64,000 bases of DNA from Bugula neritina. Its lineage: Eukaryota; Bryozoa; Gymnolaemata; Cheilostomatida; Bugulidae. The translations under genes and the position numbers were made by a program. Below the pieces are notes generated by a model, which saw only the letters and a list, made by a program, of their open reading frames with translations, was not told where the DNA came from and did not search any database. This document shows, piece after piece, positions 30,601-41,200 of the stretch. The number at the start of each line of letters is the position of its first letter. The stretch's first letter is position 1. The stretch is taken from contig OZ037772.1 of the NCBI GenBank assembly GCA_964035545.1, positions 11,535,818-11,599,817 on the forward strand. Direction: 5' to 3'.

Positions 30601-32213
30601 TACTAGACGAGGGTCTGCTGTCAGGAAGGTCACTGAGTCGTTTGGCAGTGGCAGCACTCCTCTCCCTGCCCACGTGCTGGTCACAGTAGAACCGCGCGTG
30701 ACCGAGTGAGGTGCGGTGAATGGTGTAGCTGCCAATGTGTAGCGGGATATCACAGAAGTAACACCTGGAGAGATATTCAACAGGTACACTAACTGAGTAA
30801 GTCAAGTAATGTTTCAGACTTGAGCAGTAGAGACCCAAGTTGCACTCAAGTTGCACTCAAGTGCGAAGAGAGATTCAACATGTATGTCTACTGAGTATAC
30901 CAGGCAAGGTATTGGACTGTATTCAAATAGTGTTAATGTAGACATTCAAGTAACTCTAGTCTGAAACTTAAAGTAGATATCCACTGGCGTAGACTTGGTT
31001 CCCAATCAACTCTTGCTAAGTTTAATAACCTTTTAGACTAAACTAGTATTTATATTCTGGAAGGCTGTAGTCCCTCATACTATTCCATACACGAGGTTGT
31101 GTGGCAAACAGATGCATGAGGTACAAGATTTAATAGAAGCAAAAAAAATGTGGTACTGGCAATGATTCAAAACATATAAGCTAGGTTCTAGAGATAGCAC
31201 AGGTTCCTAACCTGAAACAGAGACGGTGGAAGTACTTGCCCTCCGCACTTTGTCTCTCTACCAGGTAAATCCTCTTCTTGCAGAAGTAGCAAATCTCATT
31301 GGGGTTGGGCTCTCTGTTGAGTAGAGCATTCAGACTACTGGTATTGTCACTGTCCGGATTCTTAGGCTTTCTCTGTACAACAGGGGAAGGCTCGGGGGTG
31401 GCCTACAATAAACACAGCTAATCAGCACATAGAACTAAGACTATTTAGTACTTCTGTAGGCCCAAGTTTATATTGTATCAGCATACGGACATGTGTTTCT
31501 TGTATGAAATCCTTATAATAATGCTTCAATGCTTCTCATTGGGCAAGTTCTCCCAGTCAAGTATATAAGTCAGCAAAGCAGTGACAAGAAAGCACGGAGA
31601 GGAAATATAACTAAGGTAATAGGCCTAAGGCTATTTAATAATGACGTTAGAGTGGGACGGGGAAGTTATGCCCCACCTGCTCAAACATTGATGTGAAGCC
31701 ACTGACGAGGTTTGCCCCCCTCTTCCCAGGGTTGGTGTTACCGATGTTTCCCGGCTCCATTTTCTTAGACAGCTGCTGGAATTTCTCATCAAATTTTTCT
31801 ATCTTCTCGTATTTACCAGCCACCCAATCACCTGGCGGAAGGAGGACCAATCATATGGTGAATAGCAAGCCAGTTGACCAATTAGGTTGCAGATGTCACA
31901 AAACAGAGATATTTATGGGTCTACTTTTAGATCAGGCAACAAGACATCTCACCCACTGAGTTGTTAGATTTCATGAGCAGTGAATGGAATAATTACAGAG
32001 CAGTACAATTTTAAAATAGAGAAACCTGTCACGTAATAATCATTGGTGAGTCAGCATTGGGTAGCTGAATATAATTATGAAAAACAGACAACTCCAAATC
32101 ATGTTCTGAGAATAAAAAAATAATCAAAACTGGCTATTATATTGGTTATCTATGCAAGCTCCGGCAACCGGAAGTGTTTGACTAAAACTCTTCTAGGTTT
32201 TCCCATCATAGCA

Positions 32214-32286
<73 letters not shown>

Positions 32287-35200
32287 TATATATATATATT
32301 TATCATACTATAATACTATAACACATCCCATGCTGTTGAGGCATTTTAGCAACACGAATTACTCTATTTCTACGCCAGACACCCGTACGACTATCACCGA
32401 CAAGTAATCTGCAAATACTGTTCAGTACCGGAGAAGGAATAGGAGATGGAACATGGTCAACAGAGAAAAGTATAATTAAGTTACTAGCAAACAGGAAGTG
32501 AATGAATGTATTACAATTACAGAGTAAAACATCAAACTGAAGGTTTAAATAGAGTAAAAACAGAACTGTGGCTCTTTAGATAAACTTGTGACGCATTCAA
32601 TTTAGATACCAGCTGGTCTCTTGGAGTCAGAAAGAGTGTGTTAATTCACAATGACTAAAACTTATATTCTAAACAATCATGTGTAATGTAGTGAGAGAAG
32701 ATGAAAACATGACAATACAGTAGTTTATTAGTTTATTGACAAATCTTATAACTTGATTTAGAATGGAATTATTTTAGTCCCAAATTGTAGGAAAAATGTT
32801 TATTGACTCAATATTTCATGTAACTTTGCAACAGGTCAAATTAGTGACTTCAATTTAAAAGTATCACCATCAAGGTTTAAATATCTTGAATTTTTTTGCT
32901 TTCAAGTTTTAAAAAGAATGTTATCACGTGTAAGTTGCGCCAGTGTATCCAGTGGTCAGTTCATCTGAGTAGCCACAGCTCTGTTCTGAGAGACAGACAG
33001 ACAGACGGAAGAATGGAGAAGGAAGAGGAAGTTAGAGGGAGAATAGCATGTCCCAGAGTCCTATAGGAGAGAGTGAGAGCGACGTAGGAATATTAGACAA
33101 TGGAAGGAAACTGGAGTAGTGAGTACAGGGCAGTTATCAACATGATGACCTTTGAACTTTGAATTGAATTTACAGTTTAAAGAAAAGTATAAAGATATTG
33201 TGAATGAATGGCAGCACATTGATGCTGAATTACAGGATGTATTTCTTTACCTTGTATCCAGGAATCTGAATATGAAATACATAAAAGACAACACAAGTGT
33301 ACAACAAACTGCGGTGGTAAACACACAGGAACACAGTAATAGAATCACACTTGAGTAAAAGAGTCACAATAACTAACTTTGATAGAACTACTAGTCACAC
33401 AAACTATTCAAGAACTCACTATATCAAAGTTTGGCATGGGATAAAAAACATCAATATCAAACTATTCTAGACAGATGTGTGACAGGAAGAGGATACTAGA
33501 GGCAGCAAGAGTTACGGCAGCGAGCCACTCACCTTTGGTCTTCTTCTTTGGCACCGGCTGAATTGACTTCTGCTGCCGTTTTGTTTTCAGACTGAACGCG
33601 TCTCTTATCTCCCGCATCCGAGAGCGCACGTTGTCATTGCCAGGCGCCTTCTGCTCCTGTGTATGGATAGTACTTGTAGTGAGAACTAAACTAGTAACTT
33701 TAGTAACACAACCTGACAATACATTCCACTTCGTAAAAAAGAAAATGGTATTTAGAGATTAACTTGTGTACAGCACTTAAACATATGTAGAGAATTTTCA
33801 AAGAATAAAAAACAATTACAGGTCTTTTCTTCTCAAAAATGCTTTTAACTTCACACAGACTTCTAAATGCACAGCAATATACGGATATAACTTATTCTAA
33901 ACTTTCGGCACCTAAATTTTCACAACTACAGGACTTACATAGTCTAAACTCTAGAATATCGCAAGAAAGATGTTACCTTTTTAAAGTACATAAAAGAAGA
34001 CAACTACCTTTTTACTCTCTTTCTTATCAGTTTTGTTATTCTTGAAGACATCGAAAGCCTCAGCCCCCAGTTTACCCTGCGCTTCCTGTTTCTCAGACGG
34101 GGCCTGTTTGGGAGACGCCGAATCTGGCTGAAACTTACGAGAATGTTTCGGCAACTTCCTTCCTGTAGGAGTCTGCGGAGAAAGGAGATGTGTGGGGGAC
34201 TTGGAACCACCTACAAAAGACCCCACAAATCATAACGATACGCTCATATTACATATAGTTTGTTAAAGACTATAACAAACAGCAGTTGGTCAAAGTCTAT
34301 AAATATATTTTATTATGTTATTTACTTTGGAGCATAACTGCTCAACGCCAGAAAATAAAAGCCTATAACAATGCTTCTCTCTCCAGAGTTTGTGCACCCG
34401 AGTCTTAGCTTTGTCAGCAAGTATTTCAACTACCCCTCCCCAGCCTCCTCAAAACCCTTCAACGTAATACATGTCATCAGCATGCATGTTAGAGATACAT
34501 ATTCGCTTTTTTGTGAAGAGTAGACAAATACCCATGGGTGAAATTTCCACCTCTTCTGAACTTTGGGGTGTGTCCTTTTATATAATATTAGTCACCAAAA
34601 AGCACAATATAATATGTTAATGTAACTACCTGAAGACTTGTATATAATATCAGTAACCAAAGAGTATAATACAATACAAGTACCCGGAGACTTGGCATCA
34701 CCATCTTTGCTGCCCGGTCTGTTCCTGGGAGACTTGTGACCAGACGAGGACTTCCTTCGGCGTGAAGTTTTACTTCCAGACCCTGCAGAGCGACAACAGT
34801 ATAACAAAATGGCAAACAGGAAACAGAAATAGCCAATCGCAGTACCATCTCATAGCGCATCGTATACACAAGGGAAATGATCAGCGAAATGAATCACTAA
34901 TAAATCATTAGTCATCTGATCAACAAGCACATTGAATTGTGAAGGTCATTTAAAGGTCAAGGTCGTAGCTCCTACCTGACAAACTATCCTCATCTACCTC
35001 TGAACACAAGACACATTATGATGAGACAACTCCGATTGTGGAAACCAGAGACAAGATGCAGTTGAACTTTTCAACAACAAAACAAAGCAAGAAAGTGGAT
35101 TCAGTCAGTTTGAGAGAGAAGAGAAGAGCTTATTGCACTCACCTATTATCTTTCCTAGTTTCCTTAGTGAAGAGATCTTTGCTACAGAAGGACTGACCGA

Positions 35201-38200
35201 AGATTTTGATTTATGAGGAAAAAGGAGCTCGGGAGCAGCTGCATAGAAAAGAGACAGTTTATGATTGGACAAAGAGATGTAACATTGCGCCCTATTGGAT
35301 AATCATATTCATATACATTTCTCATAATGCAATACACAACACTTAGTTAGGAAAAAAGCATTTGAAATGTAAAGAATTTGGATAATTTAATCCACACATG
35401 GTATTTTATTGGATAACAGACTGTTATCTCTCTTCTCATTGGCCATTTCTACTCACCCCCTGCTGGATGTTTATCTCTGAGAGATGAGTAGAACTGGGAG
35501 ATGTAGGACACCATGAAGAGACTGTCTGGTACCTCACTGGAGATGATGTCCTCTGGTGACAGCATTGGAAGGATATCTGTTGGAGTATATATGTACACAT
35601 ACAGTATAGAGACACATACATGTATATGGACAGCTGAGGAATATTCATTATGTGTATGCATGCTCTAATTACTCTCCAATGATTTGTATATCTGCAACCA
35701 GCTAGGAGAACTTTTATGTCAGAGAGAGGCTCTTTTTAGGAGATAAAACTTTATACAAATTAACAATTACTTATACATAACTATTATACATAAATAATTA
35801 TATAATTGTATAATAATCCTTTATTTATTTTAATTATATATAAACATAATAATACCTTCTATATACTTTTATAAATTGAAGAAAGTCAGGAAATAACAAG
35901 TGTATAATAAAAGTAGACACTACAAACATAAATTTACATGTACATGTGTACAATCTTTCCTAACATGGCATATAATAGTAATAGGATATATAATGTTAAT
36001 ACAGTATATAATAGTACTATAATACTACATATAAATGTATCTGTATACTTACGCCATTTTGTCTCCGCTGTGTTGAAAGCATTGGTCAGCCTCTCCATGT
36101 CACTCAACTCTTCTAGAGTATCCACATTGACCTCTTCAGGAGAGTAGAGATGCAGGAGTAAACAGAATAGTCGGCCGTCTTTCCAGCTTACGGAGAGATC
36201 GCTGACCTCACGTCGCAACTACAACAAAACAGCAAAACAACTGCATCGGCAAGACAATTACAGTCCATATGAATAAATTATGTTGCATGAAATACTGAAG
36301 AATAAATACATTTTCATGATAATATTTTGTGTGCATTTATTATATTATATTTATGTTAAAGACAGAAAAATTCATCTAATAAAATATCATGGAAGGCAAC
36401 ATAACTCTGACAGATTTCCTGTTGACTATACAATGCACAGGTACTCCATTCAAATTACTAATTATTTCTGGAAAACTCTATTTAACTGACCAAAACTATA
36501 CATGTAAGAAGCAAATCCAAACTTAAGATAAGGAGTTGCGTTATGAACAAAGCTAGAGTGGTGAGCAAAGAAAACATCATGGCAACTGCTAGACAACTTT
36601 ACACTAGCTGGTAGAAGACAAGACAGCAAACTGAGTACAAAGTGACGAAACACGTACGTGGGAGGGAAGTAAAGCCAGCTTCCTGTTACACCACCGCAGT
36701 AGTCGGCCCTGGTCCACCATGATGTCGTACGTTCTTGCTCTCTTTGCCGGAATCTCAACAGGTTCAAGGTCATCTATGTTAATAATTTCTGTCGTATCGT
36801 AGAGTTGTCTGACTTGTATACATTTGAGTGCTTGAGTATTACAGTGTTTATACCTGCATAGATAATACGTTAGATGGGAATATATAATACCATATCTACC
36901 ACAGTGCTTGTACTTGCATATATAATATAATGTTGAAAGTCTATGAGTTAGAACTAACCTAGTGATAGGGTTGATAGTGTATGAGTTGAAGCTCTTGGAT
37001 AAAGACTCGGGCGTAGTCTGAGAAAGCAGCATGTAAACACTCTCCCTCTCTGCCAGTACCTGCAGAGGACTCATCGAGCCTGACGCCCACGACTTCACCG
37101 CCCAGGCAGCGTCAAAACTTCCGAGGAAACCTCGAGCACATCCACTACCTAAACGGCACAGGGAGATTGAAAAGCAGACAACTCTAAGACTTCAGAGTAA
37201 CCAATAGAAACAAAGGGCAATTATATCATCTATGTATCTAAGAAAAGCTGAGAGGAGAATTGAAATAATAAAACTTATTTAATAAGCGAATTTCTCAATT
37301 ACTAATTGAAACTATCATGTCGTTTGCTTTGCTTGAATAGTTGCTAGAAGCTTTTTTCAACTTGGCAGGTAAAAAAAATTCAAAACCAATTTGACAATAA
37401 CCTACTTATTTTCAGAATGTGTACTAGTATTATACATACAACATGTTGTACGCTGAGTGATATAGCACACATACAATACTATACACACAACAGAGTAGTA
37501 TAATGAGTGAACATACCGGTGGGCCAGAAGGGCTCCAGCAGACTGTCTCCTACGATATTAATCAGCAACTTCCTGCCGTACCGCTCCATGGCTCGACTCG
37601 AGTTCTCCGCAGCGAATAGAGAGGTAAAGTCAAACATCGCTATATCAGGCTAGAAACAAACATAAGTTGTACATACTTCATCTAGAACTGAGGCTATACG
37701 TACTGCATCTAGAACTGAGGCTACAAGTAACTGCATTCAGTAGACTTACTGCAGGCTAAAGGTAAATTAATAAATAGGAGTTACCTGTCCAAAGTGATTG
37801 TGAGCAAATTCCAAGTTAGGCAGCTTGTGATTGGTGGAAACATCGGCGGCCTCTCTAGCGTAGTTCTGCAGTGCTTGCTGGTCCACATTATCTCGGGAGA
37901 GCAGCCTGCAAGTACAAGTGTGCCGCTACAATACTACTTCTACATAACATTATGTAGAAATGTGCTGTCATAATACTAAAGCTATAAAGTGTACTAATAA
38001 CAGCGGAGTGTTACATTACAGTACTTTAGCTACACACAATAAATTCAGGGGTAATATAATAGAATACGACATGAGCAGTAAGCCCTCCCATATCCTATAT
38101 ATCCTCCCTGAGCATATCTACACTTACCACCACTCACACACAAGTTTATATCGGCACCCGCCAGTACATTTACTACTATAGTAAACACCACCCAGTGCAA

Positions 38201-41200
38201 AAACATCCCTAATTGATTTTTCCGGCAATAAATCCATAATTTTTATTGGAGATAGTACGATATATATTATACTCATGTACACAGTACTTTATGATCAAAG
38301 CAATCAATATATCCCAGCATGCCACTACTACTACTATCATAACTCACTTTACAGTGTCCCTGTGGTCCTGCAGTAGCACTCCTTTCTCTAGCAGAGACTG
38401 TTTCTTGGCCGTCATGACGAAATAGTGAGTGTCGTCTTTATAGTAGACTATGTTCTCCAGGTCTATGCCAGTCTCTGCCTTCAGATCCTGAACACACATA
38501 GACATAGACATCAAGTGATGGGTTTAGAAACTTTGAGAAACAGTAAATAGACTCGACACGTTACAGACAAGATGACAGAAAAAAGACAGAGGGGAAGACA
38601 GACAAACACACAGGAAAATGGAAGGACAATCAGATAGACATAAAAGATGAAAAGACAGACAGAGAGAAGGAAAGACAAACAGACGAATAAAAGGAGAAAC
38701 AGACAGACACAAAACTAGAAGGACATACAAGCAGACAAAGGAAAAACAGACAGACAGAGAGACGCACAGACAGGCAAACTCAACTTAAAGAACTTCTGGT
38801 TGAATATGAAGGCAACTCCTGAGATTTCCTCCACTCTGGCCTCCTCGGTGGTCTGATGGTTGATAAAGTTGGCTGTTATGGCGATGGCGAGTTTACCCCT
38901 GAACTCCTTGCGGGAGAACCCCTGAAGCGTGTTCCTCTTACCATCCGCTCCTGTAAGTTTATTTATGATATGTAGGACAGGGATTGGCGTGTGTATATAG
39001 ACACAGTGTTATAACATGGTGGCCTAACTATCTTACAGAACAATGTAGCACCAACTGGCCAATCAGAGAGGGTTTTACATGCTGCCCCTACAGGTGAATC
39101 CTGCAAGGAGAGACTTACCGACAACTCATCTGGCAAACACCTGCTAATCTGTGTTGACATGCACCAACAGGTGCTCTGAATATACTAATTGCTTAGACAT
39201 CATATTACAATATTACTTCTAGTAAATGGTACTTTATATTAAGTACTGCTATTATATTACTATATCACAATAGCGTTTTTATACTAATTTCTTACACTTT
39301 ATATTACCATATTATTATTATAATTTGTTATTATATTACTATGTTATTATATTACCATTTTATTATATTAAAAATTTACGATATTACTATATCATTATAT
39401 TAATATGGTATTATATTACAATTTTATTACAATACTATATTACTATGGTATTATATTAATATGTTATTATATTACCAGTTCATTAAATTACTATGTTATT
39501 ATTTATTATATTACTGTATTATTATATTATTATATTACTCTAACTACAACACTGAATATCACCAACTGATTCTCTCTCACCAATGAGCACATCAAAGTCA
39601 TAGCAGGAAACTGGGTGGTCGGGTGGGGACACTTTAGCCCTCCAACCTCTCTGCTCCGCATTTCCTGGCTCTCCGCTAACCTCAGGAGATGGTTCCTGCA
39701 GATCTTCATACCCCACATTAGTGTAAATCTGCAGAGAAATATAAGCAAATACTACGAGTATGACTAGTAAAATATAGGCACAACAGGGAGTTATCTTTCC
39801 AAATGGGTTCAGCAAACTTTTCTCGGAGCATTGATAGCAGAATAAAAAGAGCTCGATGCAAAATAAATTCTAATGAAAGATTTACAGAAATTCTTGAATA
39901 AATTCTCAATTTCTAAACTATAACAAGCTTTGTGTTTTTAATTCTGTATATAAAGTATACAATATACAGAGGTACTAATAATCACTAGACATATGTGACG
40001 CTATGCTTTACTTTCCACTTATACAGAAATATAACAGTGTCACGTGACTCGGAAAGCATTACTGAACGTACCTCCACACCCAAGAGTAGGCATATCTTCA
40101 TGAGGACACACTGGAGTTGTCTAATACTGATATGGTCAATAGAACCTGTCAACAGTACAGTAAATATTATTATATGGTAAATTAATATACAGTAAAGAGA
40201 TCTTGCACCATTTACCATACTCTAGTGCTGACAGACTATAAACTTGACAGTTCAACATCCTAACATCAACGTTGCAGCAAACTCAAAAATTTAGAGTTTT
40301 AGATGACAACTCCAAATTAAACAAGGAAAAACTCTGTCAAAGTTCAACAGTCAACATGAATGCAAAAGAAAGGATGATATTTCAACTGCAGTAAATAACG
40401 CATAGAAATCAGTATTCTTACCTGCACAGAACTTTGGGTAAAACACTTTGGCACCGAGAGATTTGAGATCGTGTATGACAAACGGCCAGAGGTGAAGGAC
40501 GTTATTACGGGAGAACCTGTCTCTCTTCTCCACCACCACCACCCTGGCGCCGAGCAGCTTGCACTCTATGGCAGCCCTGAGGCCGCAGGGTCCGGCGCCG
40601 ATCACCAGCACTCTGGTGGTGGCGCACGCCTTGTGTCCCGCATACTCTCTGTGGTTGAATCTCTTGTCTAGTCTGGTCCAGAGGGAGTTGGCCTTCCAGC
40701 TAGTTAGCTTAGCTGTAACAGTAGAGAGAGTAGTATATAGTAGACAGAGTAGTGTACAGTAGACAGAGTAGTGTACAGTAGACAGAGTAGTGAGTAGACA
40801 GAGTAGTGTACAGTAGACAGAGTAGTGTAGAGTAGACAGAGTAGTGTAGAGTAGACAGAGTAGTGTAGAGTAGACAGAGTAGTGTACAGTAGACAGAGTA
40901 GTGTAGAGTAGACAGAGTAGTGTAGAGTAGACAGAGTAGTGTAGAGTAGACAGAGTAGTGTAGAGTAGACAGAGTAGTGTAGAGTAGACAGAGTAGTGTA
41001 GAGTAGACAGAGTAGTATATAGTAGACAGAGCAGTGTAGAGTAGACAGAGTAGTGTACAGTAGACAGGGAGGGCAACTCCTGTACTATTATAGCTGACAT
41101 GATCTACACTCTACAGTAATGGGGCTGCCACACTACAGTCAAAACAGCCATCTTGAACGCGTTTTCGAGGCTAAGCGATGACCTCTGTGACGTCACAACT

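Larger units (their letters stand above)
31677..35238 (-). other. MICAL: MICAL exons 13-18: basic, Ser-rich linker
   Basis: Residues about 635-868 between CH and LIM. The linker is rich in Lys, Arg, Ser and Pro (for example [35 protein letters not shown]), so it is probably disordered and may hold a nuclear localisation signal. Exon 14 is a 24-bp microexon (34999-34976, about VDEDSLS). The last part, [20 protein letters not shown], is charged and helical. Confidence 0.75.

Noticed and set aside
40720-41100. N-terminal [10 protein letters not shown] repeat apparently fused to the MICAL hydroxylase frame
   Set aside because: The repeat is intronic: a clear acceptor (GTTACAG) separates it from exon 2, and exon 1 at 43075-43231 supplies the family N-terminus in phase.
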